Assembly: GCA_025352785.1 (NCBI GenBank)
Contig: JANXSD010000095.1
Coordinates: 1 to 51,737 of the forward strand
Length of the DNA: 51,737 bases
Direction: 5' to 3'
Origin: Bacteroidota bacterium
Lineage (GTDB): Bacteria; Bacteroidota; Bacteroidia; AKYH767-A; OLB10
Each line of letters starts with the position of its first letter. The first letter of the stretch is position 1. Under the pieces are notes generated by a model. The model did not search any database and was not told where the DNA came from. It saw nothing but the letters and a program-made list of their open reading frames with translations. Below are positions 33,927 through 42,777 of the stretch, piece by piece. Both the position numbers and the translations under genes were made by a program.

Positions 33927-35857
33927 AATACTTTAATGGATGTAAGTGAATGTTCATTAAATCCTAGTGCATTGCATCCAACCATTACAGCAAATGCATC
34001 TAATTTTCCATAGCCATAATCGTTATTGGGAATGATTCCAGTGAAAGCATCTTGTACAGCACAAAGCTTAACTCTTGTTTTGTAATCGTTCCATGTTGCT
34101 GTTGGATTCTTTTGAAAAAATAATGCACCAGTACCCGCAACAACGGGTGCTGCCGATGATGTTCCTCCATCACGAATATGAATAGAATCAGGAGCTAATT
34201 TATACGGTTGGTTGGCAAGAAAAAATGCAACGCTTGATAAACGCAATGCTGATAATGTTACTTCGCCAGTACTAGTTATATCAGGTTTAATTCTTCCGTC
34301 ACGCGTTGGACCTTTACTCGATGTAACTGATAATTGTCCTACTGTTGTTGGAAATGTTTGAAGGTTCCCATTCACATCAATATAACTATTTCTATTTACA
34401 TATTGTCCCACAGTTATCACTTTATCACTACACTGAAAACTACTGCAAACTGTTTGATTTAAATCAGGAAGAATGTAACGTGTAATATTTGGATAAGCAC
34501 TTGGAGCAGGTAGTGGCGAAGTCACCATATCAAAACTCCACACATCAAATTTCCCTGTACCTTTACTCATCAATCGATAAAAATAATTTGTTGAATCAGG
34601 AAGTATATAATAAATCATACTATACGTGCCACCAATCAACTGACTAACACGTTGTACTAAACCAATTTTATTTCCTGAAATACTTTTCAATGTATCCTGG
34701 CGAATAACATTTAGATTTGGGATTACGCTCATCCAATTTAATTGCGCGCGGTCCTCGTAAAGCGGTGTAATTTGATCTGCACCGATTGTAAATTGTACGT
34801 TTTTAAAATTTGCAGTATCTGCCCACATCTCAATATAAATTCCATTTCCTGCAGAAGCACTTGGCTTAGAGAACCATGTAAATAAAGTATCGTTACTTAG
34901 ATTATGTTGAACATGTATAAGGTTTCCGCCAGCATTTCCGGATGCCGCGGCTAATGATCTTCCTGCTTTTGCGGTTATAAAATAATCGATTGCCTGCGCT
35001 GTTAAATCTTTTCCATCATGTGATCCAAAATAAGTTCCAGCACTTATGTTTATCACACAAGGTTTACCAGCAGAATCCGCTTTATCATAAATATAATTTA
35101 CTGCATCAGCAACTGAACTTAACCAAACATCATCCGACTTATTAAAATCAACTGAAACGGCTATGATATCCGCTTTAGGCGCCGCACCCGTATACTCTAC
35201 ATGGGAACGTCCGTTGCTCGTAGCGATACCAGACACATGAGTTCCATGCGCTAGATTGTCAATATGAGCAGAGGCATTACCCGCATTGATATCCGCTGCC
35301 GAAAATTCTTGTCCGTAACCATAAAGCGAGGGTGTATTCGCACCATTTGGTAATAGATGATCCCAAATCCATAAAACTCGTGTATTACCTAATGAGTCTT
35401 TAAAATCGGGATGGGTAAAATCAATACCAGAATCGATGATTCCGACTATAACGCCTTCACCATCGTACCCTTGTGTAAGAGGAGAAACTCCACTATGCAC
35501 TTTGTTAATTTTATTATTGATGAGCATTCGGTCGTTCATGGGTTCCAATTCTTGTCTACCTTCTTCCATTCGCTGGATATTTGGATCATCAGCCAATGTT
35601 TTAAGTGCTTCAACTGGAAGATTTACTGCTGCAATATTTCCTACCGCATATTTAAAATGACCTCCCATACGTGTCACTTCTTCCTTGATATATGGCACGT
35701 TTCCCTTAATTAAAACGGCAATAGATTTCTGCGAATTACTCTCGTGTTGAACAAGTTGCATCAGTTTGTAACTCATCCTCGATTGTTGCCCCATTAAAGT
35801 GCATTGAGCCGCGAGAATGGCAATAAAAAGACATACTATTTTCTTGTACTGATTCAT
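33704..35857 (-). CDS. T9SS-secreted S8 subtilisin-like serine protease
   Basis: A 717-residue exported protease. After a signal peptide (MNQYKKIVCLFIAILAAQCTLMGQ) comes an inhibitor-like propeptide (about 40-105), then the catalytic domain with Asp142 (IIDSGIDFTHPDF), His204 (AHGTHVSGIA), oxyanion Asn308 (AASGNAGG) and Ser567 (GGTSSAAP). A beta domain is inserted between Asn308 and the serine (about 330-460). The type IX sorting domain starts near 643 (VFPNPSNDKITITFP, ending RIIFE). The start at 35857 is chosen because it opens the signal peptide; a longer frame adds 28 codons with no features. Its sorting domain is nearly duplicated downstream as a headless remnant. Confidence 0.93.
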   Translation of the reverse strand: MNQYKKIVCLFIAILAAQCTLMGQQSRMSYKLMQLVQHESNSQKSIAVLIKGNVPYIKEEVTRMGGHFKYAVGNIAAVNLPVEALKTLADDPNIQRMEEGRQELEPMNDRMLINNKINKVHSGVSPLTQGYDGEGVIVGIIDSGIDFTHPDFKDSLGNTRVLWIWDHLLPNGANTPSLYGYGQEFSAADINAGNASAHIDNLAHGTHVSGIATSNGRSHVEYTGAAPKADIIAVSVDFNKSDDVWLSSVADAVNYIYDKADSAGKPCVINISAGTYFGSHDGKDLTAQAIDYFITAKAGRSLAAASGNAGGNLIHVQHNLSNDTLFTWFSKPSASAGNGIYIEMWADTANFKNVQFTIGADQITPLYEDRAQLNWMSVIPNLNVIRQDTLKSISGNKIGLVQRVSQLIGGTYSMIYYILPDSTNYFYRLMSKGTGKFDVWSFDMVTSPLPAPSAYPNITRYILPDLNQTVCSSFQCSDKVITVGQYVNRNSYIDVNGNLQTFPTTVGQLSVTSSKGPTRDGRIKPDITSTGEVTLSALRLSSVAFFLANQPYKLAPDSIHIRDGGTSSAAPVVAGTGALFFQKNPTATWNDYKTRVKLCAVQDAFTGIIPNNDYGYGKLDAFAVMVGCNALGFNEHSLTSIKVFPNPSNDKITITFPSHGNNAKLNLMNSIGEKLRSISISTSQDKIEIAREKLPAGLYLISFSDEGKTSTQRIIFE

Positions 35858-35918
35858 GTTGTAAATTTTCATATAGTTAATACGCAGATTTACTCTTTCA
35901 GGTTTGCCTAGAATGGGG

Positions 35919-35926
35919 TACTTTTG
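35919..35926 (+). promoter_or_regulatory. -7 box upstream of ettA
   Basis: TACTTTTG matches TAnnTTTG and would give a leader of about 60 bases before the ATG at 35990. No TTG was found at the standard spacing. Confidence 0.4.
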
Positions 35927-35989
35927 CAATCCTTTTAACAATTTATACTATAACTGACTGAAAGGTCTAAATTAATAACGGAATATTAC

Positions 35990-37666
35990 ATGGCAGACGA
36001 TCGTAAAATTATCTTTTCAATGGTGGGTGTTAGTAAAACTTACGCGCCCGGAAAGCAAGTACTAAAAAATATTTATCTAAGTTTCTTTTATGGAGCGAAG
36101 ATCGGAATTCTAGGTTTGAACGGTTCGGGGAAGTCCTCGTTGTTGAAAATCATCGCTGGTTTGGATAAGTCTTTTCAAGGTGATGTAGTTTTTTCGCCAG
36201 GCTATTCGGTGGGATATCTCTCGCAAGAGCCAGAATTAGACGAGACTAAAACAGCTCGTGAAATAGTGATGGAAGGTGTTCAACCGATCGTTAATATTTT
36301 GAATGAATATGAAGAGGTGAACAATAAATTAGGGGAAACATTAACGGATGATGAGATGACGAAATTGATTGATCGTCAAGCGGAGTTGATGGATCAAATT
36401 GATGCGGCAAATGCGTGGGAGTTGGATAACAGAATTGAAGTGGCGATGGATGCGTTGCGTTGTCCTGAGCCTGATTCACCTGTGAATATATTATCGGGAG
36501 GAGAACGTCGTCGTTTGGCTTTATGCAGATTGCTTTTGCAAGAGCCAGAAATACTTTTGTTGGATGAGCCAACGAACCATTTGGATGCAGAAAGTGTGGA
36601 GTGGCTAGAGCATCATTTAGCGCAATACAAAGGAACAGTTATCGCGGTAACGCATGATCGTTATTTTCTAGATAATGTTGCGGGATGGATTTTAGAATTA
36701 GATCGTGGTGAAGGAATTCCATACCAAGGAAATTATACTAGTTGGTTAGAACAAAAATCGAAGCGATTACAACAAGAAGAGAAGCAAGAAAGTCGTCGTG
36801 CGAAAACGTTGGAGCGTGAGTTAGAATGGGTGAAGATGGCTCCTAAAGCGCGTCATGCGAAATCGAAAGCCCGTTTGCAAGCGTATGATCGCATGTTGAA
36901 TGAAGAGACGAAAGAGAAAGAAGATAAGCTAGAATTATTTATTCCGCCAGGACCACGTTTAGGATCGAATGTGATTGAAGCAGAAAGTATCAGCAAAGGT
37001 TTTGGTGATCGATTGTTGATAGAGAATTTAAGTTTCGCATTGCCACAAGCAGGAATCGTTGGGATCATCGGACCGAATGGTGCAGGTAAAACAACATTGT
37101 TCCGCATGATCATGAATCAAGAAAAACCTGATAGTGGTACTTTTAAAGTTGGTGAAACAGTTGTGACAGCTTACGTAGATCAAAGTCATGATTCTTTGTT
37201 GCCTGATAAAACTGTTTATGAAATTATTTCTGGTGGAACTGAACAGATGGTTGTTGGTGGAAAGTCGGTAAATGCTCGCGCTTACATTTCGAAATTTAAT
37301 TTCAATGGTGTAGATCAAGGAAAAAAATTAAGTGTGTTATCGGGCGGTGAACGCAATCGTGTTCATTTAGCAATGACATTAAAGATGGGTGCTAACGTTT
37401 TGTTATTAGATGAGCCAACCAATGATATTGATATTAACACACTTCGTGCATTAGAAGAAGCATTAGAAAATTTTGCGGGATGTGCAGTAATTATTAGTCA
37501 CGATCGTTGGTTCTTAGATAGAGTTTGTACGCATATTTTAGCATTCGAAGGTGACTCACAAGTTTATTATTTCGAAGGTGGTTATACCGATTACGAAGAG
37601 AATAAAAAGAAACGTGTTGGTGGGAACGATATGAAGAAATTTAGATATAAGAAACTTACAACTTAA
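35990..37666 (+). CDS. ettA: Energy-dependent translational throttle protein EttA
   Basis: A 558-residue ABC-F ATPase with two nucleotide-binding domains and no membrane segment. It binds the ribosomal E site and gates elongation according to ATP level. Walker A motifs are GLNGSGKSS and GPNGAGKTT; signatures are LSGGERRRLALCRLL and LSGGERNRVHLAM; Walker B are LLLDEPTNHLD and LLLDEPTNDID. The start MADDRKIIFSMVGVSKTY and linker WVKMAPKARHAKSKARLQAY are characteristic of EttA among ABC-F groups. Length agrees with the family (about 555). Confidence 0.95.
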   Translation: MADDRKIIFSMVGVSKTYAPGKQVLKNIYLSFFYGAKIGILGLNGSGKSSLLKIIAGLDKSFQGDVVFSPGYSVGYLSQEPELDETKTAREIVMEGVQPIVNILNEYEEVNNKLGETLTDDEMTKLIDRQAELMDQIDAANAWELDNRIEVAMDALRCPEPDSPVNILSGGERRRLALCRLLLQEPEILLLDEPTNHLDAESVEWLEHHLAQYKGTVIAVTHDRYFLDNVAGWILELDRGEGIPYQGNYTSWLEQKSKRLQQEEKQESRRAKTLERELEWVKMAPKARHAKSKARLQAYDRMLNEETKEKEDKLELFIPPGPRLGSNVIEAESISKGFGDRLLIENLSFALPQAGIVGIIGPNGAGKTTLFRMIMNQEKPDSGTFKVGETVVTAYVDQSHDSLLPDKTVYEIISGGTEQMVVGGKSVNARAYISKFNFNGVDQGKKLSVLSGGERNRVHLAMTLKMGANVLLLDEPTNDIDINTLRALEEALENFAGCAVIISHDRWFLDRVCTHILAFEGDSQVYYFEGGYTDYEENKKKRVGGNDMKKFRYKKLTT

Positions 37667-37702
37667 TAATTTGAAAATTTGGCGATGTGATAATTTGAAA
37701 AT
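37666..37702. repeat. Direct repeat ATAATTTGAAAAT after ettA
   Basis: The 13-base sequence occurs at 37666-37678 and 37690-37702, starting at the last base of the ettA stop. It looks like a small AT-rich dispersed intergenic repeat. The rest of the spacer to 37755 shows no hairpin with a T run. Confidence 0.5.
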
Positions 37703-37755
37703 GATTTTATAATTGCCAATTATAATTGCAAACTACATTAAATAATTTATTGTAA

Positions 37756-39153
37756 TTGAAACCATCAATACCTAAAGGGACAAGAGATTTTTCACCGATT
37801 GAGATGGTGAAGAGAAATTATATTTTCGATACGATTCGTGATGTGTTTAAGAAATTTGGATTTCTTCCTATAGAAACTCCATCGATGGAAAATTCAGCTA
37901 CGTTGATGGGTAAGTATGGTGAAGAAGGAGATAAGTTGATTTTTAAAATTTTGAATTCAGGAGATTTCTTGAAAGAGGCTGATCAAGAATTATTAGCAAA
38001 TAAGGATTCAAAAAGGGTAACTTCTTCAATTTCAGAAAAGGCATTAAAATATGATTTAACAGTTCCGTTTGCACGATATGTGGTGATGCATCAAAATGAA
38101 ATTACATTTCCTTTTAAGCGATATCAAATTCAACCTGTGTGGCGTGCTGATCGTCCGCAGAAAGGTAGGTACCGTGAATTTTATCAATGTGATGCTGATG
38201 TTATCGGATCTAATTCATTGTTGAATGAAGTAGAGTTGATTATGCTGATCGATGAAGTTTTTACTAAACTAGGTGTGAAAGTTAAAATCTTATTTAATAA
38301 TCGAAAAATTCTTTCTGGTATTGCAGAGGAAATTGGTGCACCTGATAAATTTCATGACTTAGTTTATTCTTTGGACGTAAATGATAAGTTGGGAGCATTC
38401 GGCGTAAGTCAAGAAATGACAAAGCGAGATTTTTCTATCGAACAAATTGAAAAAGTCGATGATTATATAAGAAAAGTAAACAACAAAGCTCCAGAATCAT
38501 TTAGATCATTTTCTGAACTATTTAAGAATTCTGCCAATGGTCAAAGGGGATTTGAGGAATTAAATTCAGTGATGAATAATTTCGGACAATACGACTTTAA
38601 TGGGGTGCTTAGTCAAGAAAATAAAATAAAATTATTTAACAAATTAGAGATTGACATTTCTCTTGCAAGAGGATTAGAATACTACACTGGAGCGATCTTC
38701 GAAGTAAAAGTGGAAGATGATCGTTCATCGTTTACAAGCAGCATTTGTGGAGGAGGTCGTTACGATGATCTTACTGGAATTTTCGGATTACCGAATATGT
38801 CGGGTGTAGGGATTTCATTTGGTGCAGATCGTATTTATGATGTATTAGAGGAAGCAAATCTTTTTCCTAAAGATGCAGAAGCAACTACGAAATTGTTAAT
38901 TGTAGATTATGCCAATGATATTCCATTAGCCTTATCAATATTGAAACAAGTTCATGATGCAAATATTTCTGCTGAATTGTATCCTGATGAAACAAAAAAG
39001 TTTGCTAAGCAAATGGATTATGCGGAGGCCAGAAGGATTCCCTTCGTTGTAATTTTATCGAAGTCAAATAGCAACGAAGTGGAGTTGAAAGATATTCGTT
39101 CTGGTAAAAGGGAAACAATTTCATTAAGTGAACTTGTGGATTTTATTAAGTAA
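37756..39153 (+). CDS. hisS: Histidyl-tRNA synthetase
   Basis: A 465-residue class II synthetase charging tRNA-His. Motif 2 region RADRPQKGRYREFYQCDAD, the histidine-A signature GLEYYTGAIFEV and GGGRYDDLTGIFG identify HisRS; the C-terminal anticodon-binding domain runs from about 375. The start codon is TTG at 37756: MKPSIPKGTRDFSP is the conserved N-terminus and no ATG fits. The family often begins this way. An insertion around 210-300 makes it longer than E. coli HisRS (424), as in several Bacteroidota. It is followed 38 bases later by hutH. Confidence 0.94.
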   Translation: MKPSIPKGTRDFSPIEMVKRNYIFDTIRDVFKKFGFLPIETPSMENSATLMGKYGEEGDKLIFKILNSGDFLKEADQELLANKDSKRVTSSISEKALKYDLTVPFARYVVMHQNEITFPFKRYQIQPVWRADRPQKGRYREFYQCDADVIGSNSLLNEVELIMLIDEVFTKLGVKVKILFNNRKILSGIAEEIGAPDKFHDLVYSLDVNDKLGAFGVSQEMTKRDFSIEQIEKVDDYIRKVNNKAPESFRSFSELFKNSANGQRGFEELNSVMNNFGQYDFNGVLSQENKIKLFNKLEIDISLARGLEYYTGAIFEVKVEDDRSSFTSSICGGGRYDDLTGIFGLPNMSGVGISFGADRIYDVLEEANLFPKDAEATTKLLIVDYANDIPLALSILKQVHDANISAELYPDETKKFAKQMDYAEARRIPFVVILSKSNSNEVELKDIRSGKRETISLSELVDFIK

Positions 39154-39191
39154 AAATTAGTCCAATTAAATTTATTAATATTCTTAAAGTA

Positions 39192-40691
39192 ATGATTCAT
39201 TCTATTTCTTCTGCAGCGATTTCATTCGAAACGATTAATACAATTCTTAAATCGAACGGAAAATTGCAATTAAGTGAAGAAGCAATTCAACGAATCTCCG
39301 CATGTAGATATTACCTTGATAAAAAGTTAGAAGGAAACGATTCCATATACTACGGCATCAATACAGGTTTTGGTTCTTTGTATAACAAATCCATTTCTAA
39401 AGAAGATCTTGGTCAATTGCAAGTGAACTTGATGATGTCACATGCATGTGGTGTGGGCGAAGAAGTTCCAGCAGAAATTGTAAAATTGATGTTGTTTTTG
39501 AAAATACAAGGAATGTCGTATGGCAATTCTGGCGTGCAAGTGGAAACTGTGAAATTGCTTATTGAGTTTTTTAATAATGATATTCTCCCAATAGTTTATG
39601 AGCAAGGATCATTAGGTGCTTCTGGTGATTTAGCTCCATTGGCACATCTCTGTTTGCCTCTAATTGGTTTAGGCGAAGTAATTGTGGGTGGAGTAAAAAT
39701 GTCGGGATCAGAAGCATTAAAGAAATTTAATCTGAAACCTGTTCAATTGCGTTCGAAGGAAGGTTTGGCGTTGTTGAATGGAACACAATTCATGAGTGCG
39801 TATTCTGTTTGGTCGATGCTTCAAGCAAAACGTTTAGAACGAATAGCAGATATTGTTGGTGCATTGTCATTAGAAGGTTTCGATGGACGTCTGGAGCCGT
39901 TTCATGAATTGATTCATGCTGTTCGTCCTCATGCAGGGCAAATAAATACTGCTAAACGTTTTCGTGATTTGTTAAGTGGAAGTGAATTGATTACTCATTC
40001 AAAAGCTCATGTGCAAGATCCGTATGCGTTTCGCTGTATACCTCAAGTGCATGGAGCTTCAAAGGATGCAATAGATTTTATTGCGAAATCATTCACTACC
40101 GAAATTAATTCTGTTACTGATAATCCAACAATATTTCCTGACGAAGATTTAATTATTTCCGCAGGTAATTTTCACGGACAACCTTTAGCGTTACCATTGG
40201 ATTTTCTTGCCATTGCTTTAGCAGAATTAGGAAGTATTAGTGAGCGAAGAACCTATCAATTGATAAGTGGTTTGCGAGGATTGCCTGCATTTTTAGTTGC
40301 TAATCCTGGATTAGATTCCGGATTTATGATTCCACAATATACAGCAGCTTCTATTGTTAGTCAGAATAAGCAATTATGTACTCCTGCTTCTGTTGATTCT
40401 ATCGTTTCTTCCAACGGGCAAGAAGACCATGTTAGTATGGGTTCTAATGCAGCTACGAAATTATATCGTGTTGTAAATAATCTTGAAAAAATTCTTGCTA
40501 TTGAATTGATGAATGCCTCACAAGCATTGTATTTCCGTAAGCCATTAAAAACATCTGCAAAGTTGGAGTTGGTTCTTACAGCGTATCGAAAGGAAATTCC
40601 TATTGTTGAAAAAGATCGTGTCTTGTATCCTGATATTCATCGCAGCATTGAATTTCTTCGGACATTTAATTTTGAAAGTATTATCGCATAA
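39192..40691 (+). CDS. hutH: Histidine ammonia-lyase
   Basis: A 499-residue enzyme that removes ammonia from L-histidine to give urocanate. The electrophilic MIO cofactor forms from Ala143-Ser144-Gly145 in GSLGASGDLAPLAHL. YYGINTGFGSL and SHACGVGE (His84, the residue that favours histidine over tyrosine or phenylalanine), together with SVTDNPTIFPDE and QEDHVSMGSNAA, support the histidine type. No hutU, hutI or hutG is adjacent, so the rest of the pathway lies elsewhere or the enzyme has another role. It is probably co-transcribed with hisS. Confidence 0.9.
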   Translation: MIHSISSAAISFETINTILKSNGKLQLSEEAIQRISACRYYLDKKLEGNDSIYYGINTGFGSLYNKSISKEDLGQLQVNLMMSHACGVGEEVPAEIVKLMLFLKIQGMSYGNSGVQVETVKLLIEFFNNDILPIVYEQGSLGASGDLAPLAHLCLPLIGLGEVIVGGVKMSGSEALKKFNLKPVQLRSKEGLALLNGTQFMSAYSVWSMLQAKRLERIADIVGALSLEGFDGRLEPFHELIHAVRPHAGQINTAKRFRDLLSGSELITHSKAHVQDPYAFRCIPQVHGASKDAIDFIAKSFTTEINSVTDNPTIFPDEDLIISAGNFHGQPLALPLDFLAIALAELGSISERRTYQLISGLRGLPAFLVANPGLDSGFMIPQYTAASIVSQNKQLCTPASVDSIVSSNGQEDHVSMGSNAATKLYRVVNNLEKILAIELMNASQALYFRKPLKTSAKLELVLTAYRKEIPIVEKDRVLYPDIHRSIEFLRTFNFESIIA

Positions 40692-40730
40692 ATATTCATC
40701 AACCTTAAATTAATTTGGTCCTAACGCGTT

Positions 40731-41153
40731 GTGGCCAAAATATTAATCATCGATGATGAAATCAAATTGCGAGATTTTTTAGCTCATATTGTTGGTTTAG
40801 AAGGCTATGAAGTGGTTGTTGCAGATACATGCGAAGGGGGTCTGAAAAAACTCGAACAACAAGAGATTGACGCTGTACTTTGTGATGTAAAATTGCCTGA
40901 TGGAAATGGTGTTCAAGCGATAAAAAATGGTGCTGTTGAATTTTCTGTAAAAGATTTTGGAAAGGGAATCGAATCGAAGTTTAAGGAGAAGGTTTTTGAT
41001 CGTTATTTAAGAATTCTTGGAACGAATAAAGAAGGCTCTGGTTTGGGTTTAGCAATTAGCAAGGAATTTATTGAAGCCCAAGGTGGGAAAATTTCTTTGA
41101 AATCGGAGCTAGGGATGGGATGTGAATTTAAATTCGTACTTCCTAAAGCTTAA
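40731..41153 (+). pseudogene. In-frame chimera of a response regulator and a histidine kinase tail
   Basis: A 140-codon frame starting GTG. Residues 1-62 are the front of a receiver domain (ILIIDDE, phosphoacceptor Asp52 in VLCDVKLPDGNG) but the domain stops before its conserved Thr and Lys. From about residue 67 the sequence is the end of a kinase ATPase domain: G1 KDFGKGIE (74-81), F box VFDRYLR, G2 GSGLGLAI (102-109) and the final GCEFKFVLP. HisKA, the N box and any sensor or output domain are missing. The simplest reading is that a regulator-kinase pair lost its middle by one in-frame deletion. Neither half should work as known, yet the frame is intact, so expression cannot be excluded. 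Confidence 0.75.
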
Positions 41154-41242
41154 AGACTTCTTTAGCACCCTTTTTATTAGATATCGCATTTTTATCAGGT
41201 ATTTTCATAACCTTTGAGGCAGAATTTTGTTACACTTCTCAA

Positions 41243-41803
41243 ATGTCGCTACCTATTCCAATATTTCTAAAAAATTTCTTCTATCCAATATTAAAAAAAA
41301 TGTCTAAAAGGGTATACCTATTTGCTCCCGAAGTTAATACTCCAATTGTTTCCATATTTGATATTAAGGTAAAAACAATTGACGGAGAAGAGAACACACT
41401 TGCAAAATATAAAGGTAAAAAATTACTAATTGTAAATACTGCCTCCGTTTGTGGATACACACATCAATATGTTCAGTTGCAAGAATTATTTTTGAAAAAC
41501 AATATAACCGTTCTTGGCTTTCCTAGTAATGATTTTGGCGGACAAGAGCCAGGAAGCGAAGAGGAGATTAAAATTTTTTGTGAATTAAAATATCATGTAA
41601 CGTTTCCAATGTTTGAGAAAGTAAATATCAAAAGTGATGTTATTCATCCATTATATCAATGGCTTGGAGATCCATTAAAAAATGGTTGGAATTCGCAAGA
41701 ACCAACTTGGAATTTTTGTAAATATTTAATCGATGAAAACGGAAAGCTACTTAAATTTTTTAATGCTTCGGTTGATCCTCTCGATGAAGAAATAATTGGC
41801 TGA
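41243..41803 (+). CDS. Glutathione-peroxidase-family thiol peroxidase
   Basis: A 186-residue peroxidase of the GPx family, which in bacteria usually uses thioredoxin. The active-site cysteine is in NTASVCGYTHQY; the Gln/Asn/Trp partners are represented by GFPSNDFGGQEPG and PTWNFCKYLID. An N-terminal hydrophobic, basic stretch (about 5-25) may anchor it to the membrane; an alternative start at Met20 would remove it. Length is normal. The stop codon is one base before the next ATG, so it is coupled to the ABC ATPase gene. Confidence 0.88.
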   Translation: MSLPIPIFLKNFFYPILKKMSKRVYLFAPEVNTPIVSIFDIKVKTIDGEENTLAKYKGKKLLIVNTASVCGYTHQYVQLQELFLKNNITVLGFPSNDFGGQEPGSEEEIKIFCELKYHVTFPMFEKVNIKSDVIHPLYQWLGDPLKNGWNSQEPTWNFCKYLIDENGKLLKFFNASVDPLDEEIIG

Positions 41804-41804
41804 G

Positions 41805-42734
41805 ATGGAAAAGATTATTGAAGTTCGAGGACTGAATAAATCCTATGGTTCATTCAAAGCAGTGGCTAGTCTTGATTTGGATGTTTACAGAGGTGATGTT
41901 TTTGGATTTCTTGGTCCGAATGGTGCCGGAAAAAGCACTACCATTCGTATGTTAGTTTCATTGATTAAACCTACTGAAGGCACCATTAAAATCTTTGGCC
42001 AAAATTTAGCCGATCATCGTAGTTCTGTTTTGAGGCGTATTGGATGTATCGTTGAGAAACCTGATTTTTATAATTATTTATCTGCTAAAAAAAATCTAGA
42101 ATTACTAGCAAATCTTAGCGGACTAAAATTAAAGTCGAATAAGATTTCTGAGCTTTTGGAATTTGTTGGATTGCGGAGTAGGGGTGATGATTTAGTAAAA
42201 ACCTATTCACATGGTATGAAGCAGCGTTTGGGTTTAGCACAAGCATTGATCCACGATCCCGAGTTAATCATCTTAGATGAACCTACAACAGGTTTAGATC
42301 CACAAGGAATTATTGATATCCGAAATTTAATTTTATTCCTTAGCAAAGAACAAAAGAAAACAATCTTTTTATCCTCACATATTTTATCAGAACTAGAGTT
42401 AATAGCAAATCGATTAGCAATTATCAATAAAGGACTAACAGTTGCTCAAGGAGAGTTAAAAACTATATTGCACGATAATGATCGTATTGTAACAATCAAA
42501 ATTGATCGCATTGAAGAAGCAATAACTGTAATCAATAATTCCGTTTGGAAAACACAATTTAAAGAACGTACTGACGAAGGACTTTCATTTCAATTACATT
42601 TAGATCAAATTCCGTTGTTAAATATTTTTTTAATCGAAAGAGGATTTGCTGTTTTTGCCATTGAATCTCGTCGACAGCTAGAAGATTTTTTTCTGAAATT
42701 GACGGAGAGCACGGAGAAGATGCAGATACATTAA
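41805..42734 (+). CDS. ABC-2-type transporter ATPase without neighbouring permease
   Basis: A 309-residue ATPase of the BcrA/NatA-like group: Walker A GPNGAGKST, Q-loop IVEKPDFYN, signature YSHGMKQRLGLAQAL, Walker B LIILDEPTTGLDPQG, H-loop LSSHILSE, and a C-terminal accessory domain (about 215-305). The start at ATG 41805 fits MEKIIEVRGLNKSYG; a TTG three codons upstream overlaps the preceding stop. The partner ABC-2 permease, usually the next gene, is absent: a terminator and a convergent gene follow. It may pair with a permease elsewhere. Substrate unknown. Confidence 0.87.
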   Translation: MEKIIEVRGLNKSYGSFKAVASLDLDVYRGDVFGFLGPNGAGKSTTIRMLVSLIKPTEGTIKIFGQNLADHRSSVLRRIGCIVEKPDFYNYLSAKKNLELLANLSGLKLKSNKISELLEFVGLRSRGDDLVKTYSHGMKQRLGLAQALIHDPELIILDEPTTGLDPQGIIDIRNLILFLSKEQKKTIFLSSHILSELELIANRLAIINKGLTVAQGELKTILHDNDRIVTIKIDRIEEAITVINNSVWKTQFKERTDEGLSFQLHLDQIPLLNIFLIERGFAVFAIESRRQLEDFFLKLTESTEKMQIH

Positions 42735-42772
42735 AAAAAATCTCCACCAATTATATTAGCGGAGATTTTTTT
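42733..42772. terminator. Bidirectional terminator between ABC ATPase gene and pruA
   Basis: AAAAAATCTCC (ending 42745) pairs with GGAGATTTTTT (from 42761) around a 15-base loop; A and T tracts flank both arms and serve convergent genes. Confidence 0.88.
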
Positions 42773-42777
42773 CTACT

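Noticed and set aside
39192-40691. Tyrosine ammonia-lyase of an aryl polyene (flexirubin) cluster
   Set aside because: SHACG with His84 favours histidine, and no polyene synthesis genes are nearby.
41796-41804. TTG start for the ABC ATPase
   Set aside because: It overlaps the preceding stop, while an ATG at 41805 gives the usual N-terminus.
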